Shown here: positions 50,088-59,373 of the stretch, piece by piece
Layout of the letters: each line of letters starts with the position of its first letter
How positions within the stretch are numbered: the stretch's first letter is position 1
Translations under genes and position numbers: made by a program
Notes under the pieces: generated by a model
What the model was told of the DNA's origin: nothing
Seen by the model: only the letters and a program-made list of their open reading frames with translations
Database searches by the model: none
Assembly (NCBI GenBank): GCA_023554445.1
Contig: JAMJQQ010000094.1
Span: 1-64,000, forward strand
Length of the DNA stretch: 64,000 bases
From: Carthagonibacter metallireducens
GTDB lineage: Bacteria; Gemmatimonadota; Gemmatimonadetes; Palauibacterales; Palauibacteraceae
Reading direction: 5' to 3'

Positions 50088-52067
50088 ATGCCCTCCGGCC
50101 CGGTGATCTGGCTCTTCGGAGCCGCGGCTGCGGCCGCAGCCGCCGCCTGGATCCGATACGGAATTCGCGAGGAAAAGGTGCCGGGTCGACTGGTGCCGGC
50201 TTTCCTCTGGGCCTGCGCCGTCTTCCTGCTGCTCTACGGTCTCCGGCTGCCCCCGATTCGATCAGGTCCGGTCTCCATGTCTCCGCGCACCGTGCTGCTC
50301 GACATCTCCGCGAGCATGGACCTGCCCGTCGCCGTCGGCGCGGGATCACGTCTCGATTCGGCACGGGCGAGGGCGGTCAGAGAAGACGCGGACTCGCAGA
50401 TTCAATTCGGGCGCGAGGCTATCACCGCCTCAGAAGACGCGCCCCCGGAAGCTTTTCCGGTCGATGTGAATCGTGCCGGCACACTCCTCGCGCCTGCGCT
50501 GCGAGCAGCCCGGGCGACGGGTGCCGACAGCGTAATCGTGATCTCCGATGGAGAGTTCGAAGATCGGGAGGCGGCTCGCCGGGAAGCGGCTCGACTCGGC
50601 CTCGGCGTGAGGGAGACTCGGGTGGCCGGACCGGTGAGCCGGACTACGGTCCGCGAGGTGCTCTACCCGGCGCGTGTGTCGGCGGGAGACACGATCCGCT
50701 TCCGGGTGGAAATCTGGTCGCCCGGCGGCGAGGGGGCGGCGACTACTCAACCGGACACCGATTCGGTGACGGTGCTGGCAACCGCGTCGGATGGACGGAC
50801 CGCCTCGGTCCGCACCGAACGGCCGGCCCCAGGAAGAGGACGCTTCGTGCAAGTGGACCTGCCGACGCCTGCTTCGCGACAGGAAACGGAGTGGCGGCGA
50901 TTCGAGGTACGACTTGCCGCCGGTGCCGATCCGCTGGATGCGCAGCCGGCCAGGAGTGCATGGATCGGCATCTCGCCGACCCGCTTCGGTCCCGTCGTCG
51001 TGTCCGTCGACCCCGACTGGGAGCCCGCTCACGTCCTGCCGGTGCTGGAGCGAGCGTCGAACGGCGAGGCTCGCGCCTACCTGCGCGTCGGCCCCGACCG
51101 CTGGGTCCGTGCGGGACCCGATCCGAAAGTCGTCAGCCCGGAGCGGGTTCGCGCCGACGCGGCTTCGTCCGACCTCCTGGTCGTGCAGGGAGCTCCGGTT
51201 GCCCTGCCGTCCTGGCTTCAGACAACGGCCGCTCGCCATGACCGACTGCTCCTCCTGGCCAGAGGATCGGGTCCCGTGCCCGGAACCGATGTGGACGTCG
51301 GAGCGCCGGTCGAAGGAGAGTGGTTTCTCACGCTTCCGCCCTCGCCGAGCCCGGTCGGTGCGTTTCTTTCGGGGCTGGACGCCGGACCGCTACCCCCCGT
51401 ATTCGCGCTTCGGCGGCTTCAGGGGCGGCTGCCGGGGACGGTAGTCGAATTCCGACGCGACCGACGCGGAGATGCTCTGCCCGGCGTCGCGATCGTCACA
51501 TCCGGCTCACGCAGGACGGTGATCGTGGTGGCTGAGGGCACCTGGCGCTGGTCGGCGCGAACCGGAGTCTCCCGGGCGGTGTATCGCGCGCTGTTCTCCG
51601 GTATCTCGGCCTGGCTGTTGGAGGATGTGCAGCGGGACCCGGTGGTCCTGGCGCCTGAAGATGGCGATTCCGACAGCCCGGCTGGATGGAACGTGGCCGC
51701 GGGCGTCTCGGATCTGCTCCTGGTGGTGCGGGACTCGACGGGGGCGGAGGTCTGGCGGCATGAGGCCGATTTCCCGGGCCGGCGGATCACTGGGCCACCG
51801 CTCCCCGAAGGCGACCTGTCGTTCGAGGTGAGCGGAAACCTCGATGGAGCGAGCTTCACCGGCGGGCATCCGTTCAGCGTGGCCGGTTACGCCGCCGAAC
51901 TTGCCGGGCGGTCGACAGGACGATCGCTGACGATCGAGGCGAATCTCGGATCGGACGAGGAATCGGGCCGTCCGGGAGGACGCGGACCACCGGTATGGCC
52001 TTTCGCATTGGCCGCCCTGTTGTTCTGCGGGGAGTGGTACCTGCGACGGCGGCTCGGACTGCGGTAA
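50088..52067 (+). CDS. Membrane protein with VWA-like domain
   Basis: A 659-residue protein with two N-terminal TM segments (about residues 5-22 and 36-53) and one near the C-terminus (about 635-652). Between them a von Willebrand A-like region starts with the metal-site motif DISASM (Asp72, Ser74, Ser76) and continues to VIVISDGEFED; a long beta-rich periplasmic region follows. The layout recalls Bat-type or N-terminal double-TM VWA proteins, but no family is assigned. Start ATG 50088 follows GGGG. It sits between the M23 peptidase and ftsY. Confidence 0.75.
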   Translation: MPSGPVIWLFGAAAAAAAAAWIRYGIREEKVPGRLVPAFLWACAVFLLLYGLRLPPIRSGPVSMSPRTVLLDISASMDLPVAVGAGSRLDSARARAVREDADSQIQFGREAITASEDAPPEAFPVDVNRAGTLLAPALRAARATGADSVIVISDGEFEDREAARREAARLGLGVRETRVAGPVSRTTVREVLYPARVSAGDTIRFRVEIWSPGGEGAATTQPDTDSVTVLATASDGRTASVRTERPAPGRGRFVQVDLPTPASRQETEWRRFEVRLAAGADPLDAQPARSAWIGISPTRFGPVVVSVDPDWEPAHVLPVLERASNGEARAYLRVGPDRWVRAGPDPKVVSPERVRADAASSDLLVVQGAPVALPSWLQTTAARHDRLLLLARGSGPVPGTDVDVGAPVEGEWFLTLPPSPSPVGAFLSGLDAGPLPPVFALRRLQGRLPGTVVEFRRDRRGDALPGVAIVTSGSRRTVIVVAEGTWRWSARTGVSRAVYRALFSGISAWLLEDVQRDPVVLAPEDGDSDSPAGWNVAAGVSDLLLVVRDSTGAEVWRHEADFPGRRITGPPLPEGDLSFEVSGNLDGASFTGGHPFSVAGYAAELAGRSTGRSLTIEANLGSDEESGRPGGRGPPVWPFALAALLFCGEWYLRRRLGLR

Positions 52068-52084
52068 ACGGACTCGGAGATGGA

Positions 52085-53029
52085 ATGAGGCAGAGAAAGA
52101 GAGACGGAACGGGCCGAGGCAGGGCCCGATCCCTGTGGCAGAAGATCGTGGACGTGTCGCTCACCGATGTCACCACCCTGGTGAAGGGTTTCGATGAAGA
52201 TGCGATCGAGGAGCTGGAGCGGGTGTTGCTCGAAGCCGACTTCGGAGTCGACGTCACGATGGAATTGGTCGAGGAGCTCGAGCGTGCGGCCCAGAGAGGC
52301 AAGGTGAAGTCCGAGGATGATCTCCGGCAGTTTCTCGCCGATCGAATCCGTGCGGTGTTTGACGAAGCAGCGGAAGCCGGTGGGCTCGCAGAGCGGGAGC
52401 CCGGAGTCGACGACGACGGACCACGCGTAATCCTGCTGCTCGGCGTCAACGGTACCGGCAAGACGACTACGGCTGCCAAGCTCGTTCACCGCGCACGCGG
52501 CCGCGGGAGCACGGTGATGCTGGCCGCGACCGACACTTTCCGCAGCGGCGCCCAGGAGCAGCTGCGAATCTGGGCCGACAAGCTGGGGGCGGAATTCGTC
52601 GGTGGCCAGGCAGGGGCGGACCCGGCGGCGGTGGCGTTCGATGCCGCCAGCGCCGCGGCGTCGCGCGGGGTCGATTGCCTGATCGTCGACACGGCGGGTC
52701 GCCTCCACACGCAACGCGGCCTGATGGAAGAACTCAGGAAGATCGACCGAGTCACAGGCCGAATCCTCCCAGGAGCGCCCCACGAACGGTTGCTGGTAGT
52801 CGATGCGACGGCGGGTCAGAACGTGATCCACCAGGCGAGGGAGTTCGGAGAAGCGCTGCCGTTGACGGGAATCGTCCTCTCCAAGTTCGACAGCTCCGGG
52901 CGCGGCGGGACCGCGGTGGCAGTGGCCCGCGACTTTCACGTGCCGGTCAGATGGCTCGGTACCGGCGAGGGGGCCGAGGACCTGGAGCCGTTCGATGCCC
53001 GACTGTACGTGGAGAAGCTCCTGAACTAG
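52085..53029 (+). CDS. ftsY: Signal recognition particle receptor FtsY
   Basis: A 314-residue SRP GTPase (NG domain) that receives ribosome-SRP complexes at the membrane. The N domain has ELERVLLEADFGVDVT; the G domain has the P loop GVNGTGKTT (120-128), DTFRSGAQEQL, DTAGR (202-206) and SKFD at 266-269 in place of the usual TKLD. There is almost no acidic A domain; the start is a short basic segment. ATG 52085 has GGAG upstream. Confidence 0.95.
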   Translation: MRQRKRDGTGRGRARSLWQKIVDVSLTDVTTLVKGFDEDAIEELERVLLEADFGVDVTMELVEELERAAQRGKVKSEDDLRQFLADRIRAVFDEAAEAGGLAEREPGVDDDGPRVILLLGVNGTGKTTTAAKLVHRARGRGSTVMLAATDTFRSGAQEQLRIWADKLGAEFVGGQAGADPAAVAFDAASAAASRGVDCLIVDTAGRLHTQRGLMEELRKIDRVTGRILPGAPHERLLVVDATAGQNVIHQAREFGEALPLTGIVLSKFDSSGRGGTAVAVARDFHVPVRWLGTGEGAEDLEPFDARLYVEKLLN

Positions 53030-55102
53030 ATGGGAACTCACTCGAGGCTGCAGAGCCCGGTTCAATATCTGAAGGGCGTGGGACCGCGTCGCGCGGAGCG
53101 ATTCGAGAAGCTCGGTGTGCGAAGTGGTCGTGATCTTCTCTACCACGTGCCGCGTCGGTACGAGGACGCGACCCGGGTGAACCGAATCGGTTCGCTCCGA
53201 CCCGGCGATGAGGCCACGGTAATCGGCGAAGTGGTGGCGAAGGGCGTCCTGCCAACCCGGAAGCGGCTCAGGATCTTCCGCGCGATCGTGCGCGACGCAT
53301 CGGGCCGGATCGAGGTTGCCTGGCCAGGCCAGCCGTGGCTCGATCGACAGATTTCGAAGGGGGACCTCCTTCTCGTGACCGGCTCGGTCGGCTTCTTCCA
53401 CGGCCTTCAGCTGCGACCCCGCGAGCACACCGTGCTGGCGAGGGAGGGGGAGAGGTCGGACGGCGGACGCGTTTTCCCGGTCTACGCGGCCACGGAGGGC
53501 CTGAGCCACAGGCAGATTCGAAACATCATCGAGGACAACCTCGACCCGCTGATCGAGGAAGTGGCCGAGCGTGAGGTGTTCCCCGCCGAATGGCTCGAAT
53601 CGATGAGGCTGCCACGCCTCGAATCGGCGCTCGAGACGTTGCATCGTCCGAAGGAGATCGCCGACGTCGAGTCGGCGACCCGGCGACTGGCCTGGGAGGA
53701 ACTGTTCTTCCTTCAGCTTCTCCATGCGCGGGCGAGGCACGAAATCCGGAGTCGTGACCCCGGTCATGGAATGCGATCCGGATCGAACCTGTCCACCTCT
53801 TTCCTCGACGCGCTGCCGTTCCGACTGACCGGAGCCCAGCAGCGTGCCTGGACCGAGATACAGGCAGACATGGAAGACGACGCTCGCATGTATCGTCTCC
53901 TCCAGGGCGACGTCGGCATCGGTAAGACCGTGGTCGCAGCGGCGGCGATGCTGAAGGCCGTCGAGAACGGGCTGCAGTCGGTGCTGATGGCTCCGACCGA
54001 GCTCCTGGCTGAACAGCACGTGCGAACCTTGACCGGACTGTTCGAAACCATTGGCCAGAGGCCCCGCTTGCTCACGGGCTCGGTGACAGGCCGTGAACGT
54101 GCAGAGGTTCTGTCAGGGATGGCCGACGGCTCGCTCCCGCTCGTCATCGGCACGCACGCGCTCTTCCAGGAGGGCGTTTCGTTCGCCAGGCCCGGTCTGA
54201 TGGTGATCGACGAGCAACACAGGTTCGGTGTGTCCCAGCGACGAGCCCTTCGGGACCTGGGTGGCTCGGCGGACATGCTCGTCATGTCTGCGACTCCGAT
54301 TCCTCGCTCCCTGGCGCTGACGCTCTACGGCGATCTCGATCTGTCGGTAATCGACGAGATGCCTCCCGGGCGCAGGCCGATCCGGACCGGTGTCCGCAGT
54401 TACGCCGACCGGGACGCAGCGCTGAGCTGGATACGAGGCGAGCTGGCGGCAGGGCGCCAGGCATACTTCGTTTACCCGTTGATCGAGGAATCGGAGGTGG
54501 TGGAGGCCACGGCCGTGAACGACGCCGTCACCGAACTTCGCCACCTTTATCCCGAGTTCGTCGTCGAAAGCGTCCATGGCCGGATGCCCCCGGCGCGAAA
54601 GGACGAGACCATGCGTCGGTTCGCAGCGGGCGAGATTGCTCTGCTGGTGGCGACCACGGTGATCGAGGTGGGGATCGATGTTCCGAACGCGACCGTCATG
54701 GTGATCGAGCACGCTGAGAGATTCGGCCTGTCACAACTTCACCAATTGCGTGGCCGGGTGGGTCGCGGAGCGAAGCAGAGCTGGTGCGTGGCGTTTCATT
54801 CGGCGGAGGAGACCCCACCCCGACTTCGAGCGTTCGCCGCGACCAATGACGGTTTCCGCCTGGCTCGCGAGGACCTGAGACTCCGCGGGCAGGGCGACCT
54901 ATTCGGTGCACAGCAGCACGGCGCTCCAGAGCTCCGGTTCGCAAATCTGGAGAGAGACGCCGATCTCCTGGAGCAGGCCAGGAAGCGGGCGCGCGAGATC
55001 GTCGACACCGACCCCGAACTCTCGTCGCGATCCCACCGCGCGCTGGCGCGGGAGCTCGTCGATCGCCACGCCGATCGCGAGGTGCTGTTCGCCATCGGTT
55101 GA
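53030..55102 (+). CDS. recG: ATP-dependent DNA helicase RecG
   Basis: A 690-residue superfamily 2 helicase that remodels stalled forks and branch-migrates junctions. The N-terminal wedge/OB domain begins VQYLKGVGPRRAERFEKLGV; Walker A is GDVGIGKTVVA (about 292-302), motif II is DEQH, and motif VI is QLRGRVGRGAKQSWC. The ATG directly follows the ftsY stop, so it is coupled. The asnS promoter overlaps its stop codon. Confidence 0.96.
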   Translation: MGTHSRLQSPVQYLKGVGPRRAERFEKLGVRSGRDLLYHVPRRYEDATRVNRIGSLRPGDEATVIGEVVAKGVLPTRKRLRIFRAIVRDASGRIEVAWPGQPWLDRQISKGDLLLVTGSVGFFHGLQLRPREHTVLAREGERSDGGRVFPVYAATEGLSHRQIRNIIEDNLDPLIEEVAEREVFPAEWLESMRLPRLESALETLHRPKEIADVESATRRLAWEELFFLQLLHARARHEIRSRDPGHGMRSGSNLSTSFLDALPFRLTGAQQRAWTEIQADMEDDARMYRLLQGDVGIGKTVVAAAAMLKAVENGLQSVLMAPTELLAEQHVRTLTGLFETIGQRPRLLTGSVTGRERAEVLSGMADGSLPLVIGTHALFQEGVSFARPGLMVIDEQHRFGVSQRRALRDLGGSADMLVMSATPIPRSLALTLYGDLDLSVIDEMPPGRRPIRTGVRSYADRDAALSWIRGELAAGRQAYFVYPLIEESEVVEATAVNDAVTELRHLYPEFVVESVHGRMPPARKDETMRRFAAGEIALLVATTVIEVGIDVPNATVMVIEHAERFGLSQLHQLRGRVGRGAKQSWCVAFHSAEETPPRLRAFAATNDGFRLAREDLRLRGQGDLFGAQQHGAPELRFANLERDADLLEQARKRAREIVDTDPELSSRSHRALARELVDRHADREVLFAIG

Positions 55103-55128
55103 CGTCTCACATACCCTCCGTCTAGCTT
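55099..55128 (+). promoter_or_regulatory. Promoter of asnS
   Basis: TTGACG (55099-55104), 18-nt spacer, TAGCTT (55123-55128). The -35 overlaps the recG stop. The following CGCGGCT (55129-55135) is identical to the segment after the rplM -10. Confidence 0.6.
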
Positions 55129-55184
55129 CGCGGCTCCCGGGCCTCCGATCCGCCAGCAACGGTCTCTCACGAGGCGAGGAATCC

Positions 55185-56489
55185 ATGTCCGATTCGATTT
55201 CGATCCGCTCACTCGGCTCTCGCGTCGGAGAGACCGTCCGCCTCCTCGGCTGGATCCGAAACCACCGTTCGAGCGGAAAGATTGCCTTCCTGATCGTGCG
55301 CGATGGCACCGGAGAGGTCCAGGTGGTCGTCGCGCGGCACGAGGTGGACGAGGCGACCTGGCAGACTGTGACCGACCGGGTCGCCTACGAATGCAGCGTC
55401 GTGGTGGAGGGAGTCGTTCGAGCCGACGAGCGCTCGCCCAGCGGGGTCGAACTGACGGCGTCTCGCGTCGAGGTGCTCGGCGATTCCTCGAACGACTACC
55501 CGATCCAGCTCAAGGACGCGGGCGTCGACTTCCTTCTTTCGAAGCGCCATCTGTGGCTTCGAACAACCCGTCAGACCGCGATCATGCGGATACGGGATGA
55601 AGTGATCAAGGCGATTCACGACTACTTCTATGACCACGACTTCGTGCTGGTGGACACACCGATTCTTACCGGCTCGATCGGTGAATCTGCCGGGACGCTG
55701 TTCGAGACCGAGTACTTCGACCTCGGTACGGCTTACCTGGCGCAGACCGGCCAGTTGTACGTCGAAGCGGCCGCTGCAGCGCTCGGAAAAGTCTACTGCT
55801 TCGGTCCCACCTTCCGGGCGGAGAAGAGCAAGACCCGACGTCACCTGACCGAGTTCTGGATGGTCGAGCCGGAGGTCGCCTGGCTGGATTCCGAGGGGAA
55901 CATGCGCCTGCAGGAAGAATTCGTGACCGCGATCGTCGGTCGGGTCCTCGAGCGGAGGCTGCCCGAACTCGAGGTCCTTGAGCGTGACACGGAGCCGCTC
56001 CGCGCCGTCGTGCCGCCCTTCGACCGATTGAGCTATACCGAGGCGGTGGAATTCCTGGTCTCGAAGGGCAGCGAGGTCACCTGGGGTGATGACCTCGGAG
56101 CGGAGGATGAGGCGATCCTCACCGAAGGTCGCTCGAAACCGCTGTTCGTCTTTGACTACCCGAAGAGCGCGAAGGCTTTCTACATGAAGGAAAACCCCGA
56201 GGATCCGAGCACCGTGAAGTGCAACGACCTGCTCGCCCCGGAGGGATACGGAGAGATCATCGGTGGTAGCCAGAGAGAGGACGACCTCGACAAGCTCACG
56301 GCGAGAATCCACGAGGAAGGCCTGCCCGAGGAAGCCTACGACTGGTACCTCGACCTGCGACGGTACGGCACCTTCGTTCACTCTGGATTCGGCTTGGGAC
56401 TCGAGCGGACGGTGAGCTGGATATGCGGGCTTCCGCATCTGCGCGAGGCGATAGCGTTTCCCCGGATGATGAGCCGCCTCGACCCCTGA
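55185..56489 (+). CDS. asnS: Asparaginyl-tRNA synthetase
   Basis: A 434-residue class IIb synthetase: OB-fold anticodon domain (VRLLGWIRNHRSSGKIAFLIVRDGTG), motif 2 region VYCFGPTFRAEKSKTRRHLTEFWMVEPE and motif 3 GFGLGLERTVSWICGL. The RHLTEFWMVEPE form and FDLGTAYLAQTGQLYVE fit AsnRS rather than AspRS. Direct charging of tRNA-Asn is implied. ATG 55185 follows GAGGCGAGGA. Confidence 0.93.
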   Translation: MSDSISIRSLGSRVGETVRLLGWIRNHRSSGKIAFLIVRDGTGEVQVVVARHEVDEATWQTVTDRVAYECSVVVEGVVRADERSPSGVELTASRVEVLGDSSNDYPIQLKDAGVDFLLSKRHLWLRTTRQTAIMRIRDEVIKAIHDYFYDHDFVLVDTPILTGSIGESAGTLFETEYFDLGTAYLAQTGQLYVEAAAAALGKVYCFGPTFRAEKSKTRRHLTEFWMVEPEVAWLDSEGNMRLQEEFVTAIVGRVLERRLPELEVLERDTEPLRAVVPPFDRLSYTEAVEFLVSKGSEVTWGDDLGAEDEAILTEGRSKPLFVFDYPKSAKAFYMKENPEDPSTVKCNDLLAPEGYGEIIGGSQREDDLDKLTARIHEEGLPEEAYDWYLDLRRYGTFVHSGFGLGLERTVSWICGLPHLREAIAFPRMMSRLDP

Positions 56490-56567
56490 TTCCGTATCCG
56501 GCAGGCATGGAAGAATGAAACCCGGTCCGCCCGCCGACCGTACTAGAAGTTCGAGAGGAGGACCCCC

Positions 56568-56867
56568 ATGATTGAAACGCTGATCGGTATGCTCGTTCTC
56601 GGAGGGACCGGGGCGGGCCTCTACGCTTCATACGTCAAGACGCGCGCCTTCGTGCGCGAGAAGCTGCGGTTCGTAGATGCGGCCCAGCGCCCGTCGGCGC
56701 CGTGGGTCGCGGGAATCGCGGTGACTTTGCTCGGCCTGCCCCTCTTCGGAGGGTTGCTGGGCTTCCTGCCCGCCGTGGGCGGAGCAACCGCGCTGGCCCT
56801 CGGATTCACGGTCGGAGCCGCGGTGCGAAGCGGCCAGAAACAGGTGAAGCTGCTCAGCGGGAGTTGA
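56568..56867 (+). CDS. Small membrane protein, unknown function
   Basis: A 99-residue protein with hydrophobic segments at about residues 3-21 and 45-86, the latter probably two TM helices, and a short basic segment between them. A strong GAGAGGAGGA site lies before the ATG, so it is likely expressed. No family is recognised. Its last 14 nt overlap the 3' end of mazG on the other strand. Confidence 0.65.
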   Translation: MIETLIGMLVLGGTGAGLYASYVKTRAFVREKLRFVDAAQRPSAPWVAGIAVTLLGLPLFGGLLGFLPAVGGATALALGFTVGAAVRSGQKQVKLLSGS

Positions 56868-57741
56868 GCTTCACCTCGTCCCACAGTCGATCGAGCGTCG
56901 CGAGATCGGCCTCGTCGGGGTCGATCCCGCGCTCATCGGCAAGTCGGAGCAGATCGCGAAACCGTCGCTCGAACTTGGCGGAGGCTCGATCGAGAGCCAC
57001 CGAAGGGTGAGCGCCGGCCAGCCGGGCCACGTTGACGGCCGCGAAGAGCAGATCCCCCAGTTCATCCTGAACCCGATCGGCACGAGCGTCATCCACCAGG
57101 GGGCTCGACCGGGAGTCGAGTTCTGATTCGAGTTCTGCGATCTCTTCGTGGAGTTTCTCCAGGGCACCACCAGCATCGGGCCAGTCGAACCCCCGGGCCG
57201 CAGCACGATCCTGCAGTCGAAGGGCGCGGCTGAGCGGCTCCAACCCGCCGGGGATTCCGTCGAAGGGATCTGGAGTCGTGGCCTCTTGCGCCGCTTCACC
57301 CGATTCGTGAGTGCCCCGCGCGCGTGCTCGAAGCTGCGCCTTGAGTTCCTCCCAGTCCGGAGGATTCTCGGCCTCGCCATAGAGGTGCGGGTGACGCTCG
57401 ATCATCTTCCGCTCGAGTCCCTCTACGACGGATTCGGCCTCGAACGCGCCCCGCTCTTCGGCGAGAACTACCTGGAATGCGATGTTCAGAAGGAGGTCGC
57501 CGAGCTCATCCGCGAGCTCGGTCTCATCGCCGCCGCGAATCGCCTCTGCGACCTCGTGCGCCTCCTCCAGCAGGTAGGGCCTGAGGGTCGCCGGTGTCTG
57601 TTTCGCATCCCACGCGCAACCGCTCCGGAGATAGCGAACCAGGGCCAGACTGCGGCCTAGTGAAGTGTCTCCATTGCAGGCGCGTGCGAGGTGCCTGGAA
57701 CGGGCTTCCGGATCGGGAAAAATCTGTTGCTCCTCGGACAT
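56854..57741 (-). CDS. mazG: Nucleoside triphosphate pyrophosphohydrolase MazG
   Basis: A 295-residue protein with two MazG repeats. Each has the EExxE...ExxD metal-binding helices: EEAHEVAEAIRGGDETELADELGDLLL in the first and EEIAELESELDSRSS...VQDELGDLLFAAV in the second. It hydrolyses (d)NTPs to monophosphates and pyrophosphate, cleaning nucleotide pools. About 20 residues precede the usual start. Transcribed divergently from alr with only 23 nt between start codons and overlapping -10 boxes. Confidence 0.94.
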   Translation of the reverse strand: MSEEQQIFPDPEARSRHLARACNGDTSLGRSLALVRYLRSGCAWDAKQTPATLRPYLLEEAHEVAEAIRGGDETELADELGDLLLNIAFQVVLAEERGAFEAESVVEGLERKMIERHPHLYGEAENPPDWEELKAQLRARARGTHESGEAAQEATTPDPFDGIPGGLEPLSRALRLQDRAAARGFDWPDAGGALEKLHEEIAELESELDSRSSPLVDDARADRVQDELGDLLFAAVNVARLAGAHPSVALDRASAKFERRFRDLLRLADERGIDPDEADLATLDRLWDEVKLNSR

Positions 57742-57780
57742 GTGGCCGGTATACTACCCCGGCCTTGAAAAACGTGTCAA
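57727..57780. promoter_or_regulatory. Overlapping divergent promoters of alr (+) and mazG (-)
   Basis: Plus strand: TTGCTC (57727-57732), 17-nt spacer, TATACT (57750-57755). Minus strand: TTGACA (57780-57775), 18-nt spacer, TAGTAT (57756-57751). The two -10 boxes share 5 bp and are flanked by GGCCGG/CCGGCC. Each has a start codon 9 nt downstream (TTG 57765 and ATG 57741), so both mRNAs would be leaderless or nearly so. Confidence 0.62.
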
Positions 57781-58895
57781 TCGAGCCCAAGCGCCGCGCC
57801 TGGGTCGAGGTGGACCTGGATGCTCTCCGGTCGAACTTCGGCTCCATCGCTGAACGCCTGCCACCGGGTTGCGGCATTCTCCCCATGGTGAAGGCCGACG
57901 CCTATGGCGTCGGACTGTCGCGTGCCGTCGGCGCGCTCGGCCCGCTGGGGGTGTGGGGCTTCGGTGTGGCGACGACGGATGAGGGGATCGACGTGCGGTC
58001 GCACGGCTGGGCAGGACCGGTGGTGGTGTTCTCGCCGACGCTGCCCGCGGACACGCAGTCGCTGCTGGAGTATCGCCTCGAACCGGTTCTCTCGAGTCCA
58101 GAAGCATTGGCCTCATGCAGTATCGCAGTCCGTGCGCTTGGAGCGACGCTTCCCGTTCACCTGGAGATCGACACGGGGATGGGCAGGTTCGGCATCGACT
58201 GCGGCGAAGTGGCCGTTCGAGCTCGGGAGGTGGTGGACGTTCTTTCACTCGGGGGAATCGAGCTGCGAGGCACGCTGACTCACTTCCACTCGGCGGACGA
58301 CGATCCCGAGCAGACACGACGACAGTGGTCTCGGTTCGAGTCCGCGCTTGCCAGGCTCGAGGAGGCGGGACTGAATCCGGGTCTCGTGCACGCCGCGAAC
58401 AGCGCGGCGTCACTGCGGTACGATGGATTCGCCGGAGACCTGGTACGCCCCGGAATTCGCCTTTACGGGGGGGGAACCTGGGAGCCGCGAGGAGTACCGG
58501 TAGTCACAGTCCGCGCCCGAGTTCTCGATGTCCGCACCGTGGAGGCGGGTGCGAGCGTGAGCTACGGGGCGACGTGGCGAGCGCCCGAGCGCACCAGGCT
58601 CGCGACGCTCGGCATCGGGTACGGCGACGGACTCAGGCGCGAACTGTCGAACCGCGGACGGGTTCTGATCCATGGTCTCGAGGCGCCCATTCGTGGGGTC
58701 GTGTGCATGGATTCCGTGGTCGTGGAGATCGGTGACCGTGAGGATGTGCGGCCCGGAGACGTGGCGACGATACTCGGCCGCGACGGGGAAGCGGAGATCG
58801 GACTCGACGAGATGGCACGGCTGTGTGAAACGATCGACTACGAGATTCTCGCCGGTTGGCGCCGGCGACTGCCGAGGGTCGAGGTCGAGCGCTAG
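57765..58895 (+). CDS. alr: Alanine racemase
   Basis: A 376-residue PLP enzyme making D-alanine for the stem peptide. The PLP lysine is in MVKADAYGVG (about residue 43); EIDTGMGRFG, HAANSAAS, RPGIRLYGG and the C-terminal SYGATWRAPERTRLATLGIGYGDG with its catalytic Tyr follow. TTG 57765 is preferred because it lies where transcription should begin; GTG 57774 is an alternative three residues later. Neither has a Shine-Dalgarno sequence. Confidence 0.94.
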   Translation: MKNVSIEPKRRAWVEVDLDALRSNFGSIAERLPPGCGILPMVKADAYGVGLSRAVGALGPLGVWGFGVATTDEGIDVRSHGWAGPVVVFSPTLPADTQSLLEYRLEPVLSSPEALASCSIAVRALGATLPVHLEIDTGMGRFGIDCGEVAVRAREVVDVLSLGGIELRGTLTHFHSADDDPEQTRRQWSRFESALARLEEAGLNPGLVHAANSAASLRYDGFAGDLVRPGIRLYGGGTWEPRGVPVVTVRARVLDVRTVEAGASVSYGATWRAPERTRLATLGIGYGDGLRRELSNRGRVLIHGLEAPIRGVVCMDSVVVEIGDREDVRPGDVATILGRDGEAEIGLDEMARLCETIDYEILAGWRRRLPRVEVER

Positions 58896-58950
58896 ACACC
58901 GAGCAGGAACGGGGTCGATTGCCTCGTTCAAGGGATATACGGAGACGCAA

Positions 58951-59373
58951 ATGCCAGAGGGACTTACGACCGGGCAGGCGAGATTGCGTTCGCGGGCGAT
59001 CGAAGCTCGTGAATTCGCCCATGCCCCCTACTCGAAATTCCGGGTGGGTGCGTGCCTCGAGGCCGAGGATGGGCGGTCGTTCGCAGGATGCAACGTGGAG
59101 AACGCGTCCTTTCCGGTGACACTGTGCGCAGAACGCGCAGCGCTGGGAGCGGCAGTCGCCGCCGGCGCCCGCGACTTCCGACGTCTATACCTGATTACCG
59201 ATTCCGCCGAGCCGGTGGCACCCTGCGGCATGTGTCGGCAGGCGCTGTCCGAGTTCACCGCCTCACTCGTTGTCGTGAGCGAAGGAGACGACGGGACTCT
59301 CCGGTCGTGGTCGCTCGATGAACTGCTGCCGGCCCGCTTCGAGTTGGGTGCGACTGCAGGCGGTGCGTCTTGA
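58951..59373 (+). CDS. cdd: Cytidine deaminase
   Basis: A 140-residue homotetrameric zinc enzyme deaminating cytidine and deoxycytidine. The zinc/catalytic motif is Cys59-Ala-Glu61 in TLCAERAAL with Cys92 and Cys95 in PCGMCRQ; FRVGACLEAEDG and GCNVENASFP are also conserved. GGAG precedes ATG 58951. The stop overlaps the TTG start of the lipoprotein gene (TTGA). Confidence 0.95.
   Translation: MPEGLTTGQARLRSRAIEAREFAHAPYSKFRVGACLEAEDGRSFAGCNVENASFPVTLCAERAALGAAVAAGARDFRRLYLITDSAEPVAPCGMCRQALSEFTASLVVVSEGDDGTLRSWSLDELLPARFELGATAGGAS

Noticed and set aside
51887..54019. 710-codon minus-strand frame opposite the VWA gene end, ftsY and recG
   Set aside because: Same reason: sense-strand genes are clear, and the antisense translation shows only low-complexity Arg/Gln/His-rich sequence.
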